A stretch of DNA of 64,000 nt. Origin: Fibrobacter sp. UWB5 (lineage in GTDB: Bacteria; Fibrobacterota; Fibrobacteria; Fibrobacterales; Fibrobacteraceae). The notes below the pieces were generated by a model. The model did not search any database and had not been told where the DNA came from. It saw only the letters and a list, made by a program, of their open reading frames with translations. Where the stretch lies: assembly GCF_002210295.1 (NCBI RefSeq), contig NZ_MWQH01000005.1, forward strand, positions 62,001 through 126,000, given 5' to 3'. Position 1 is the first letter of the stretch. Every line of letters starts with the position of its first letter. The position numbers and the translations under genes are program-made. Below, piece after piece: positions 7,824 to 16,470 of this stretch.

Positions 7824-9020
7824 ATGCTAGATTTAGAATATCGAAAAGATCCTGACCTTGATTTTCTTGAGTTTGTGCCTGGTTACGAACTTGCTGATTT
7901 GGTAAAAATATTAACCACGAATGGAGCGAATGAAAAATACTCCTTTCAAGAATTAGATAAAGATTTAAGATTCAAAAGTTCAAAAGACCCTCATTCCTGT
8001 TGGAATCTAATCGCTGCTGAATTGCAAACATTTGGAGGTGATACTAGGGCAAATCTTTTAAGGCGTATTTTTAAAAATGGATCGGGCATTACCTATGCAG
8101 AATTGTTAGACGACGCGCTGGAAATAATCGGATATAAATCTGATGCCAAAAATCTTAAAAAGAAAGAAGAGGATTTTTATAAAGGGTGTTTTACACTAAT
8201 GTACGACAATCCTCCTGTTGATTTTCTTGGGAAAAATATTAAGATATTGGCAAATGATATCTGGAAAAATTGGAAACTGTTTTGGAAAAAATGTCCTGTT
8301 TCCATAAAAAATAAGGTTCCGCTGATTGGAGATAACATTATTTCTGGACCTAAATATCAGATAACGATTCCTTCAATATTATATGTTATAGGCCTTCGAA
8401 AAGAAAAAAATGAACTTGCAGATAAGTACAATATTTTATCCAATGTGTCGCTAGGCATTATAGGAATGCAACAGTCCGGAAAATCAACTTATCTTGAACT
8501 TTTGAGAAATGGCGAAGTTGAGGAACAAATGAAAAGAACATTTGGAGAAGTTCCATATGAAGCTTTCCAAGCAAAAGTTCTTGGAATAAATGTAGAAGGC
8601 GGTGTTGATATTGCCGGTGGCGATGCAAATGTTGTTCATTATTCCGAATATGTAATGAATAAAGAAAGGATCTTATTTTTCTTTAATGCAAAATCGTACC
8701 TAAAACCAGACGAATCTAATTTGGATTATGCGGAAAAATGCCAAGGCCGATTCCATTATGTATATGAGAAAATATATAAAGATGGAATTGCTCAAAAATC
8801 AATTAAATTCATAGGAAGTCATATTGATGAATTAGAAGAAACCGATAGAGTTCAAGCAAAAGATAAAATATATGATTCCTTAGTTTCTACAAACGCCGGA
8901 TTTGCAAAAATGTTCTCGGAAAACCCAGACGCATTGTTTGTCACTGATTTGAAACATGCTCAATGGTCTGATAATTTTGAGGAATACATCAATTTAATGA
9001 AATTTAGCTTGGGGGTATAA
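7824..9020 (+). CDS. YaaW-like (DUF3944/UPF0174) domain fused to a GTPase domain
   Basis: A 398-residue protein with two parts. Residues about 1-195 follow the layout of E. coli YaaW: DPDLDFLEF at the start, then WNLIAAELQTFGGDTRANLLR, and a closing GPKYQITIPSILYVIGLRK that corresponds to the end of YaaW. Residues about 205-398 look like a small GTPase. The P-loop is GMQQSGKST, a DIAGGD stretch is a candidate G3, and GSHIDE is a candidate G4 in place of NKxD. The N-terminal family has no settled function. A fusion to a G domain suggests a nucleotide-controlled switch on that domain. Shine-Dalgarno ATGGAG precedes the ATG. The stop is one base from the next gene, so the two are almost certainly co-translated. 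Composition is strongly AT-rich. Confidence 0.72.
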   Translation: MLDLEYRKDPDLDFLEFVPGYELADLVKILTTNGANEKYSFQELDKDLRFKSSKDPHSCWNLIAAELQTFGGDTRANLLRRIFKNGSGITYAELLDDALEIIGYKSDAKNLKKKEEDFYKGCFTLMYDNPPVDFLGKNIKILANDIWKNWKLFWKKCPVSIKNKVPLIGDNIISGPKYQITIPSILYVIGLRKEKNELADKYNILSNVSLGIIGMQQSGKSTYLELLRNGEVEEQMKRTFGEVPYEAFQAKVLGINVEGGVDIAGGDANVVHYSEYVMNKERILFFFNAKSYLKPDESNLDYAEKCQGRFHYVYEKIYKDGIAQKSIKFIGSHIDELEETDRVQAKDKIYDSLVSTNAGFAKMFSENPDALFVTDLKHAQWSDNFEEYINLMKFSLGV

Positions 9021-9021
9021 T

Positions 9022-9555
9022 ATGAAAAATATACTTTGGGTCCAAACCAAAACAGAAACAGGTTCTGACGCCATCTTGAGAAATGGTGAAATAGGTAATC
9101 AAGCTGATTACGACAAAATGCGTCAGATAAAGAAAACCACTTCATGGGAGCAATTGACTCCAGAACCATACAATGTAAAGAAGTGTGAAGATATGTTTTT
9201 TATTCAAGGTTATCTTGAAGATGTAGATTACCTTAGCTCGAGATTACCATTTGAATTTTTATGCTATTGTACGTCCTTTCATGAATTGTTTGAGGATTTG
9301 AAAAAAGCTCTTGAAACATTAAACTATCGCTTAAATGAAAATGATGTAAATAGAACAATTGGCAGATTGAAGAATTCAAATGTTTCCATTAACGGAACAT
9401 GTTTGAAAATAGATTTGCTTGTAGCATATTTAGAAAAGCTAATAAGTATTTGCAAAAAACTTGCTGAATTCTGTAAGAAACATCCTATTGTTTCATTAAT
9501 TGTAGCGGCTTTGTTTGCTGTTGTTGTAAAGAAAATACTTCAAGGAGATAATTAG
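9022..9555 (+). CDS. Unknown protein with C-terminal membrane anchor
   Basis: A 177-residue protein not recognised as any family. The first 120 residues are soluble and mixed alpha-beta in character. Residues about 130-155 form an amphipathic helix rich in Leu, Ile and Lys. Residues about 155-172 (PIVSLIVAALFAVVV) form one transmembrane helix followed by KKILQGDN, so the bulk of the protein should face the cytoplasm with a C-terminal tail anchor. It starts one base after the YaaW-GTPase stop and ends 8 bp before the next gene. In this context it could be the membrane-targeting partner or effector of the GTPase. No homology supports that, and it is offered only from gene order. Confidence 0.6.
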   Translation: MKNILWVQTKTETGSDAILRNGEIGNQADYDKMRQIKKTTSWEQLTPEPYNVKKCEDMFFIQGYLEDVDYLSSRLPFEFLCYCTSFHELFEDLKKALETLNYRLNENDVNRTIGRLKNSNVSINGTCLKIDLLVAYLEKLISICKKLAEFCKKHPIVSLIVAALFAVVVKKILQGDN

Positions 9556-9563
9556 GAGCTATT

Positions 9564-10469
9564 ATGGAAAATCCCAAAATCATTATACCACGTCCGGCTT
9601 ACATTGCTGAAAGTTTCAAATGGATGTTGAATGATTTAAAGAAAGTCTATGAAAATGATGATGATAAAAAATCTTTATGTCAATCAGCCTTAGATGACGT
9701 GTCTAATGGCTGTATAAAAATTTGTTCCATCGAAAAACTAAAGAAAGATAATCTTGTCTTTATTGATCGCATAGGCAATGTTAATCCAAAGGAAAATGAA
9801 GTCTACATTCAAAATCCCTATTTAAGCACTCAATACATAAGTTCTGAGTATTTTCTTGAAAATGTTCAGAAGCAACGTTATAATCTTTACAAATTGCTTT
9901 TGCAGAAATTAGGTGCAAAACATGTTTATAAGAAAACAAATACAAATAATATTAACGAAAGTGATTTAAAAATTGACCTTAATGTGGGTAAAGAAAGCAA
10001 AGCGAAAGATAATGAAAAAGGATTTGCTGATAAAGACGAAAAAAGTATGAAATTATCTTTGGAAAAAGAACTTAAGGAGTTACTTGAAGAAAATTATTGG
10101 GAAGATTTTTCATTTGAAAATAATTCAAGTGAGGGCTTTTCTAAAGTTCACTGGAATAGAGCAAAGGAATTTGTTTCGAAAAACAATCTTCAAGATGATA
10201 CAGAATTTAGCACTTTGTTAGAACAGAGAAATCCCGACAATCCATCTTTATTAAGGACATTTGAAACGCACTATAATAGTAAAAAGGATTGTACATCTGT
10301 ATTGGACTTGAATTTTGAAATAGATATTGCAAAAACTGCTTTCGGTTTCAATCCTGCAACAAAAGTAATAAACAAGTTCTTAAAATTGTCTTTCGACATT
10401 GACTTTAAGCTAAAAAGAAAATTGCACAATATTATGGAGCAATCTATAGAACTGAAAGTTGAATTTTAG
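9564..10469 (+). CDS. Unknown island protein
   Basis: A 301-residue protein with no family I recognise. Residues 1-130 appear folded and include YIQNPYLSTQYIS and a LLLQKLGAKHV stretch. Residues about 130-175 are a charged, Lys/Asp/Glu-rich and probably flexible linker. The remainder is helical and ends in basic and hydrophobic residues. There is no signal peptide and no convincing membrane segment. A good Shine-Dalgarno (TTAGGAG) precedes the ATG, 8 bp after the previous stop, so it belongs to the same transcript. Codon use and composition match the two genes upstream and differ from the core genes outside the island. Confidence 0.6.
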   Translation: MENPKIIIPRPAYIAESFKWMLNDLKKVYENDDDKKSLCQSALDDVSNGCIKICSIEKLKKDNLVFIDRIGNVNPKENEVYIQNPYLSTQYISSEYFLENVQKQRYNLYKLLLQKLGAKHVYKKTNTNNINESDLKIDLNVGKESKAKDNEKGFADKDEKSMKLSLEKELKELLEENYWEDFSFENNSSEGFSKVHWNRAKEFVSKNNLQDDTEFSTLLEQRNPDNPSLLRTFETHYNSKKDCTSVLDLNFEIDIAKTAFGFNPATKVINKFLKLSFDIDFKLKRKLHNIMEQSIELKVEF

Positions 10470-10490
10470 TTTCGACAGCAACTAATTGAA

Positions 10491-11126
10491 ATGAATTTCT
10501 TTTCCAAAACTTTATTCGTTAATTTCTACCCATACATAGGTAAGGATTATGCAAATGCTCTGCACAAAATTCTTGTGCTAGGCGAATCGCATTACGGTCC
10601 GCAATCTAACAATGGCTACCACGAGTGGACTCGTGAGGTGGTCGAGAAGGATTTCCTGGGAAACTACGATAAGGGAGCGACACTCCCTAAATGGGCGCAG
10701 TGCCACCGCAATACGGCAAATGTTCTTGCTTCGATCCGTGATGTAAATCCGCACGAAGTTTACGATAAAATTGCCTTCTATAATTTCTTCCAAAAAAGCA
10801 TTGGCGAAGGCGACCACGCGGATAAACGTTATTTAACGGCAGAATTAAAGGATTTGTCTGCCAAAGCCCTTGCCGAGGTTATGGAAATTCTGCGTCCTGA
10901 TTTGATTGTCGGTTGGGGGTGGGATAATCTTGAATGGAAATATCTCCCGCAGGCTCGTGATCAAATTGAGATTAGCAAGAATTGTGCTGGAATAAACCTA
11001 CATTTGTTCACATTGAACGGCTTCCCGCCCGTCCCCATTTGGTGTATGCACCATCCGTCTATGGGTATAAACATTGATGCCCATAGAGAATGTTTTTCTA
11101 AAATCAAGAAATACCTCAAATGGTGA
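10491..11126 (+). CDS. Uracil-DNA glycosylase-fold-like protein
   Basis: A 211-residue protein with hallmarks of the UDG-like superfamily. ILVLGESHYG near residues 27-36 corresponds to the early GxDP/GEAPG-type motif. DLIVGWGWDN lies in the middle. MHHPSMG near residue 187 corresponds to the late HPS motif that contacts DNA in uracil-DNA glycosylases. Proteins with LGESHYG are usually annotated only as hypothetical or UDG-like. It follows the previous gene by 21 bp without a good Shine-Dalgarno, and its middle part is GC-richer than the genes before it, so it may have joined the operon separately. If part of the system, a DNA-acting or nucleotide-sensing role would fit, but no activity is shown. 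Confidence 0.55.
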   Translation: MNFFSKTLFVNFYPYIGKDYANALHKILVLGESHYGPQSNNGYHEWTREVVEKDFLGNYDKGATLPKWAQCHRNTANVLASIRDVNPHEVYDKIAFYNFFQKSIGEGDHADKRYLTAELKDLSAKALAEVMEILRPDLIVGWGWDNLEWKYLPQARDQIEISKNCAGINLHLFTLNGFPPVPIWCMHHPSMGINIDAHRECFSKIKKYLKW

Positions 11127-11148
11127 ATTTCTTGGTGTATTTGCGTTA

Positions 11149-11238
11149 GGGGGCGTCGCACTTTTGTGGCGAGACGCGTAGCGGCTCGATGAGCCGAAGG
11201 CGAACAGCACCCGACCCGGCAAGCCGGGGAACGCCCTC
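11149..11238. other. 90-nt multi-hairpin (cloverleaf-like) element
   Basis: GGGGGCGT (11149-11156) can pair with ACGCCCTC (11231-11238) as an outer stem with one G-U pair. The enclosed sequence holds a perfect CGGCTC/GAGCCG hairpin (11182-11196), a CCCGG/CCGGG hairpin (11215-11228), and a weaker CGC/GCG one near 11157-11171. It is followed by an A run. It does not have the conserved bases of a tRNA. It lies between the end of the island operon and the RND gene, and could be a structured RNA, a terminator or a mobile palindromic element. Confidence 0.4.
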
Positions 11239-11307
11239 AAAAAAAACTCCAAATAGACAATAAACAATCCGAAAGGATTTAAAAACTGTTCGGTTTTGCG
11301 CAAAACC

Positions 11308-11358
11308 ATTTGGAGTAGAATTTTTAGGCCCATATCCCTATTTTTGCACCGCAAAAAA
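11308..11358 (+). promoter_or_regulatory. Upstream box shared with the first RND exporter gene
   Basis: This is the second copy of the leader described at 444-493: TTTGGAGTAGAA, GGCCC, CTATTTTT, CACC-C and an A tract, leading into GAGG at 11361-11364 and the ATG at 11370. Just upstream, CTCCAAAT near 11247 can pair with ATTTGGAG (11308-11314), and GGTTTTGCGCAAAACC (11291-11306) is a perfect 16-bp palindrome. The combination suggests an operator or strong secondary structure in the leader. Confidence 0.5.
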
Positions 11359-11369
11359 AAGAGGATACA

Positions 11370-13745
11370 ATGAGCCTACCAAAGATCAACATTGAAAAAA
11401 TCAACGAGCGATTCGGCCGTTTTGGCGAATTTTTGCTCGCACACCGCGCCATTATGCTAGTGGCGTTTGTCGTTTTGCTCGCAGTTTCGGTCGTGGGCAT
11501 GAAAAAAATCTACGTCGAGGCGTCGTGGGACAGCTACTTTATCGAGGGCGACCCGATGCTTGTCGAAACGGACAAGTTCAAGGAAACTTTCGGTAACGAC
11601 TATTTCGTGGGCGTGCTGGTCGAAAGCGACCATTCCATCTTGACGCCGGACAACCTGAAGCTATTGCGCGAGCTTTCGAACGAACTGCGCGACAGCCTCT
11701 CGTATTCCGACGGCAAGGCGACTTCGATTGTCGATTTGGAATACATGCTCGGCACCGAAGAGGGCATGGAAATCACGCAGATTGTGCCCGAAGAAATCCC
11801 GACAGACGAAGCGGGCCTCGCAGAAATCGAGAAGCGCCTGGCCGACAAGCCGGAACTGGCGAAGAAGCTGATTTCGAGTGACCGCAAGCAGGCCTTCATC
11901 AACATCAAGCTGCGCCCCTTCCCCGAAGATGACCTGTGGAAAGCCGAAGGCGAAGCGAAGGGTGAAAAGGCGGAAGCCCCCGACATGAAAACGGGTCGCG
12001 AAACGGCAGCAATCATCGCGAAGGAAAAGTATGCACCGCTGAATCCGCGCGCTACGGGCATGCCTTACTTGAGCTTCGAGAAGATGACTTACATCGGTCA
12101 GGAAATGGGTCGCATTTTCATCATGACCATTCTCTGCGCCATCATCGTGATGTTCTTGGTGACACGTTCGCTGCGCGGAATCGTCTCGCCGTTGATTACG
12201 ACTTTTGCGGGAGTCATCATGACTTTCGGCCTGGTGGGTTATCTCGGACTTTATATGGATGCAACCAACATCATGGTGCCCGTGATTTTGGCCTTCGCCG
12301 TTTCAATTGCATACAACATTCACATCAACTCATTCTTCCGCAAGAACATGATGCTTACGGGCAAACGCAAGGAATCGGTGCTTTACGCCATGCGTGAAAC
12401 GGGCTGGTCGGTGCTTTTCTCGGGCCTTACCACGATTGTCGCGTTGCTCAGTTTCCTTTCGGTGATGCTCAAGCCGATTCGCTCCGTGGGCATTCTCTCG
12501 TCGATTGCGATTGCATTCATTCTTCTCGTGGCGCTGACGGTTTCGCCGATTCTCCTGAGTTTCGGCAAAGACAAGAAGCCGAACGCGAAGGTGCTTGAAC
12601 GCGGTGACACGCGCATGGGAGTCATTCTCGATTCTATCGGAAAATTCGTTCTCGGGCACGGCAAGCCGATTGCGATTGTATTCGCCATCGTAACTGCAAT
12701 TTCTGCTTTCGGGCTCACCAAGATAGAACCCGCCTTTGACGTAGAACGCACCATGGGCCGCAAGGTCGAATACGTGAACAAGATGCTCTACGTGGCAGAA
12801 TCCGAAATCGGAAGCTTCTATTCGTACGACCTGGTGATTGACTTTGGTACAAACGACAAGGCCAAGGAAGTCGAGAATCTGAAAAAGCTCGAACAGTTGC
12901 AGGATCATGCCGGCAAGTACCCGCTCACCAAGCGTTCCACCTCCATTCTTGACATCGTCAAGGATTTGGACCGCACGCTGAACGAGAACCGTCAGGATAA
13001 ATACGCCATTCCCGAAACGGAAGAAGAAGTCGCTCAGCTGCTTTTGCTCTACGAAAACGCGGGCGGCAGCGAAGCAAGCTACTGGATGGATTACGATTAC
13101 AGGAAGCTCCGCCTGATGATTGAAATTTCGAGCTACAACTCCAACGAACTCCAGAAGGAAATCGAGGACTTGCAGAATTTCGCACGCAAGCTTTACCCGG
13201 ACGCAAAGGTGACTGCCGTAGGAAACCTGCCGCAGTTCACCGCCATGCAGCAGTACCTGGAAGTGGGCCAGATGACGTCGTTCCTGATTTCTGTAGTCAT
13301 CGTGGCTGTCCTTTTGATGATCGTTTTCGGCAGCATTCGCACGGGCCTTATCGGCATGATTCCGAACATTGCGCCGGGCATTTTCGTGGGCGGCTACCTT
13401 GGACTCACGGACATTCCGCTTGACATGATGACGGCGACGCTCATCCCGATGATTATCGGCCTTTCCGTCGACGACACGATTCACTTCATCAACCACGGGC
13501 ATGTGGAATTTGACCGCACCCACGATTACCGCGAATCGATTCTCAACGTATTCCGCACGGCAGGCCCGGCACTCGTGATGACGACGATTATCATGGTGGC
13601 GACATTTGCGGGCTTTACCACCTCGGCCGCAACGCAGATGTTCAACTTCGGCTTCGTGGTGTTCGTGGGCCTTGTCTCGGCACTGCTCGCCGACCTGTTT
13701 GTGACACCGCTTTTAATCAAGAAATTCAAGATTTTTGGAAAATAG
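11370..13745 (+). CDS. RND/MMPL-family exporter (second paralog)
   Basis: A 791-residue RND-superfamily exporter, paralogous to the protein at 505-2853 over its whole length: same helix layout, same LRGIVSPLITTFAGVIMTFG-type second helix, and the GLSVDDTIHFINH motif in the second bundle. It differs by a longer acidic stretch near residues 190-215. ATG 11370 has a clear GAGG Shine-Dalgarno. The next five genes (LolA-like protein, outer-membrane barrel, TonB, ExbB, ExbD) follow with gaps of at most about 40 bp, so this exporter is probably the inner-membrane part of an envelope trafficking system. RND proteins next to LolA-like genes are commonly linked to lipid or lipoprotein movement. The true cargo is unknown. 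Confidence 0.85.
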   Translation: MSLPKINIEKINERFGRFGEFLLAHRAIMLVAFVVLLAVSVVGMKKIYVEASWDSYFIEGDPMLVETDKFKETFGNDYFVGVLVESDHSILTPDNLKLLRELSNELRDSLSYSDGKATSIVDLEYMLGTEEGMEITQIVPEEIPTDEAGLAEIEKRLADKPELAKKLISSDRKQAFINIKLRPFPEDDLWKAEGEAKGEKAEAPDMKTGRETAAIIAKEKYAPLNPRATGMPYLSFEKMTYIGQEMGRIFIMTILCAIIVMFLVTRSLRGIVSPLITTFAGVIMTFGLVGYLGLYMDATNIMVPVILAFAVSIAYNIHINSFFRKNMMLTGKRKESVLYAMRETGWSVLFSGLTTIVALLSFLSVMLKPIRSVGILSSIAIAFILLVALTVSPILLSFGKDKKPNAKVLERGDTRMGVILDSIGKFVLGHGKPIAIVFAIVTAISAFGLTKIEPAFDVERTMGRKVEYVNKMLYVAESEIGSFYSYDLVIDFGTNDKAKEVENLKKLEQLQDHAGKYPLTKRSTSILDIVKDLDRTLNENRQDKYAIPETEEEVAQLLLLYENAGGSEASYWMDYDYRKLRLMIEISSYNSNELQKEIEDLQNFARKLYPDAKVTAVGNLPQFTAMQQYLEVGQMTSFLISVVIVAVLLMIVFGSIRTGLIGMIPNIAPGIFVGGYLGLTDIPLDMMTATLIPMIIGLSVDDTIHFINHGHVEFDRTHDYRESILNVFRTAGPALVMTTIIMVATFAGFTTSAATQMFNFGFVVFVGLVSALLADLFVTPLLIKKFKIFGK

Positions 13746-13754
13746 GAGAAATTT

Positions 13755-14537
13755 ATGAATATGAAATTCGCAAAAAAAGCCGCGACAATTATTGTCGCCT
13801 TGAGCGCCATGGTGAGCGCAGAAACTTTGACCGGCCGCGACATCGTGCAAAAAGTGCATGACCGCCCCGATGGCGACACACGCAGTTCCGAACTCTCAAT
13901 GACTCTCATCAACAAGAGCGGAGCCAAGCGCGAACGCAAGATTACCTCGTTTGCAATGGACGTGGGTAAGGACACCAAGCAGATCATGTTCTTCCGCTAC
14001 CCCAACGACGTGAAGGGCACAGGATTCCTGACTGTCGATTATGACGACATCAACAAGGATGACGACAAGTGGCTTTACCTGCCCGCCATGAAAAAGACGC
14101 GCCGCATTAGCGGAAAGAGTTCCAAGACGGATTACTTCATGGGCTCCGACTTCACTTACGACGATGTGGGCCTGCGCAACATCGACGAAGACACGCATAC
14201 ATTTGTGCGCGAAGAAAAGGTCGATGGCGTGGACTGCTGGGTCGTTGAATCCGTGCCGAAAAAAGGCGACGAAATCTTCTCGAAGAAAATCTCCTGGATT
14301 CGCAAGGACTGCCTGATTGCAGCGAAAGTGGAATACTACGACAAGCTCGGCAAACTGCACCGCTCGCTGAAAGTTGAAAACGTGGTTCAGGTAGACGGTT
14401 TCTGGTCTATCGCCAAGATGAGCATGGAAAACGTGCAGACCAACCACAAGACACTCCTTGAATTCGGCGACATCAAGTTCAACATTCCGCTTGACGCAAA
14501 GACATTCACCGTCCCGCGCCTGGAAAGAGGACTCTAG
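13755..14537 (+). CDS. LolA-like outer membrane lipoprotein-sorting protein
   Basis: A 260-residue periplasmic protein with a signal peptide (basic start, hydrophobic core, cleavage probably after VSAE or VSA near residue 22). The rest fits the 'outer membrane lipoprotein-sorting protein' family (PF17131-like, LolA/LolB fold). Typical features are [19 protein letters not shown], repeated beta strands, a [17 protein letters not shown] segment and GSDFTYDDV. These proteins form a hydrophobic half-barrel and are usually encoded next to RND/MMPL exporters, as here. The start has an AGGAG Shine-Dalgarno nine bases after the RND stop. A role as periplasmic carrier for the exporter's hydrophobic cargo is the obvious inference. 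Confidence 0.8.
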   Translation: MNMKFAKKAATIIVALSAMVSAETLTGRDIVQKVHDRPDGDTRSSELSMTLINKSGAKRERKITSFAMDVGKDTKQIMFFRYPNDVKGTGFLTVDYDDINKDDDKWLYLPAMKKTRRISGKSSKTDYFMGSDFTYDDVGLRNIDEDTHTFVREEKVDGVDCWVVESVPKKGDEIFSKKISWIRKDCLIAAKVEYYDKLGKLHRSLKVENVVQVDGFWSIAKMSMENVQTNHKTLLEFGDIKFNIPLDAKTFTVPRLERGL

Positions 14538-14539
14538 CA

Positions 14540-15751
14540 ATGTCTAAATTCTGGTGGTTAGCGATCGGAATGGCGGCAGCGACCGCCTTCGCCCAAGAAT
14601 CTCCATTCCAGTTTAACGGGTTCGTGGATACGTATCACGCCCTGCAAACGCAGCATCCGCACGATTTTACCACGTCGCGGACGCGCCTGCGCGCAGAACT
14701 CCGCGTGGATTACGAGAACGCCTACTTGTTCACCAGCCTGAATGGCGTGCACAACAGCATTCTCGAAGACCGCACCGGAGTGCAGTTGCAAGAGGCGTAT
14801 TTCAACTACCAGAATGACTTTCTTGAAATTCGTGCGGGCCGCCAGATTGTGGTATGGGGCGTTGCCGACGGGCTTCGCGTTACCGACTTGATTTCGCCTG
14901 TAGATTACACCGAATTCATGTCGAGCGATTACGACGACATGCGCATGGCTGTCGACGGTTTTCGCATCAAGTACCCCGGCGAACGCGTGAATGCCGAAAT
15001 CGTTTACGTGCCCGTGCCGCGATACTTCCAGATGCCCATGCAAGAAGAAAACCCCTGGCGTCCTGAATTGCCCGAAAAAGCGAGCATCGATTTCCCGGAA
15101 GGTCCCGATGCCAAATTCAAGAACGGCGACTTCGGAACGCGAGTCTCGTTCTTCCTCTCAAATCTAGATTTCTCTGTCTCGGCGCTCCATACGCATAACC
15201 AGTCGCCTGTCTCCGTCGCGGGTTACGACCCCGTCAAGGATTCCATTGTCATCCACGGCATTCACGAAACCATGACCATGATCGGTGGCGACCTCTCTAT
15301 GCCTATCGGCGAATTCGTGCTGCGTGCAGAAATCGCAGAATACTTCGGTGAAGCGCTCGGTTACGCAAGCAATCTCGATTACGCCCGCAAGAATACCTTC
15401 AATGCGCTTGGTGGAATCGACTGGTACGCCGGCGACAACTGGACTTTCATGGTGCAGTATTTGCACAAGTACATCGCCGACTATTCGCATAACTTGGCCG
15501 CCGAAAAGAATTCCTCCGAAATGACCTTCCGTATTTCAAAGGAACTGCTGAACAACACGCTCAAGCTTTCGCTCTACGGCATGTTCGACATTGACAACCT
15601 TGCCTATTACGCGCGCGTTTCGGGCGATTACTCAGTTACTGACCAAGTGATGCTCTCGCTCGGTTATGACCACTTTGGCGGCAAGCGCGGGCAACTCGCA
15701 GGCTACGACAAGAATCGCGAACTTTGGGCGAAAGCGAAGTATTACTTCTAA
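14540..15751 (+). CDS. Outer-membrane beta-barrel protein (DUF1302-like)
   Basis: A 403-residue protein with signal peptide (cleavage likely after ATAFA, residue 18). The mature part has the alternating aromatic-hydrophobic and polar strands of a beta barrel and ends in an aromatic residue (KAKYYF), as barrel proteins do. RAGRQIVVWGVADGLRVTDL is close to the signature of DUF1302/alginate-export-like barrels that occur beside RND and LolA-like genes. It starts two bases after the LolA-like gene. It is probably the outer-membrane endpoint of this export route, although import cannot be excluded because TonB-ExbBD genes follow. Confidence 0.75.
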   Translation: MSKFWWLAIGMAAATAFAQESPFQFNGFVDTYHALQTQHPHDFTTSRTRLRAELRVDYENAYLFTSLNGVHNSILEDRTGVQLQEAYFNYQNDFLEIRAGRQIVVWGVADGLRVTDLISPVDYTEFMSSDYDDMRMAVDGFRIKYPGERVNAEIVYVPVPRYFQMPMQEENPWRPELPEKASIDFPEGPDAKFKNGDFGTRVSFFLSNLDFSVSALHTHNQSPVSVAGYDPVKDSIVIHGIHETMTMIGGDLSMPIGEFVLRAEIAEYFGEALGYASNLDYARKNTFNALGGIDWYAGDNWTFMVQYLHKYIADYSHNLAAEKNSSEMTFRISKELLNNTLKLSLYGMFDIDNLAYYARVSGDYSVTDQVMLSLGYDHFGGKRGQLAGYDKNRELWAKAKYYF

Positions 15752-15760
15752 TAAGACCTA

Positions 15761-16468
15761 ATGAATTTTGAATTTGAATCAAACTCCCGCAATCCCTATT
15801 CCGCATTCATGATGCGGCGTGTATTTTGCTTTGGCATTGTTATCGCCGTTTTGCTGCACGCAGGCTTTTACGCTTGGGGATTCCTGAAGCGGACGCAGGT
15901 GGTTACCACCCGCGAAGACGCCGAGGTGATTCATGTGGAGCAATTACTGCTCCAACCGCCTCCACCCCCGCCCGAAGTCAAGAAAATCGTGAAGAAGGTG
16001 GTTCGCGCCAAGATTATCCCGAACATCGTGCAAGATACCGTGCCGGAACCTGAACCGGAGCCAGAGCCGGAACCGATCGTGGTGACAGACGCGGAACCCG
16101 TTGTCGAAGCGCCCGCCGAGCCTGTGGCACCGCCCCCGCCGCCACCTCCACCGAAACCTTCGAAGGATTCGCTGATGAAGGTGACGAAAGCCTACCTTAT
16201 CGGGCTTTCCAAGGCGTTTGAAAAGCAGAAGGACTACCCCGCAACGGCCCGCCGCTTAAAGCAAGAAGGCACCGTGCGCGTGCAATTCACCGTTGCAAAG
16301 GACGGAAGCATCAGCGGAGCAACCGTTTCGAAACCGTGTCCGTATTCTTCGCTGAATGAAAGTGCGCTTGCCGCCGTGCAGGCCGTGCCCAAATTTGATC
16401 CAATTCCAGCTGTACTTGGCAAGGACTCCTGGAAAATGGAAATTCCAATCAAGTATAACCTTCACTAA
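15761..16468 (+). CDS. tonB: TonB-family energy transducer
   Basis: A 235-residue TonB-type protein. One N-terminal transmembrane helix (about residues 21-42) is followed by a proline-rich periplasmic spacer. The spacer has PPPPPP runs and an alternating Pro-Glu stretch (residues about 100-112), then a second PPPPPPPPKP run. The C-terminal TonB domain (about 155-235) has DYPATARRLKQEGTVRVQF and AVPKFDPIP, as in the family. TonB couples the ExbB-ExbD motor to outer-membrane partners. exbB and exbD follow directly, so the energising complex is complete. It starts nine bases after the barrel gene, which suggests joint expression with the exporter cluster. Confidence 0.88.
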   Translation: MNFEFESNSRNPYSAFMMRRVFCFGIVIAVLLHAGFYAWGFLKRTQVVTTREDAEVIHVEQLLLQPPPPPPEVKKIVKKVVRAKIIPNIVQDTVPEPEPEPEPEPIVVTDAEPVVEAPAEPVAPPPPPPPPKPSKDSLMKVTKAYLIGLSKAFEKQKDYPATARRLKQEGTVRVQFTVAKDGSISGATVSKPCPYSSLNESALAAVQAVPKFDPIPAVLGKDSWKMEIPIKYNLH

Positions 16469-16470
16469 CA

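Noticed and set aside
11149-11238. tRNA gene at the cloverleaf-like element
   Set aside because: No T-loop GTTCRA, no D-loop GG and no 7-bp acceptor with CCA-like end were found.
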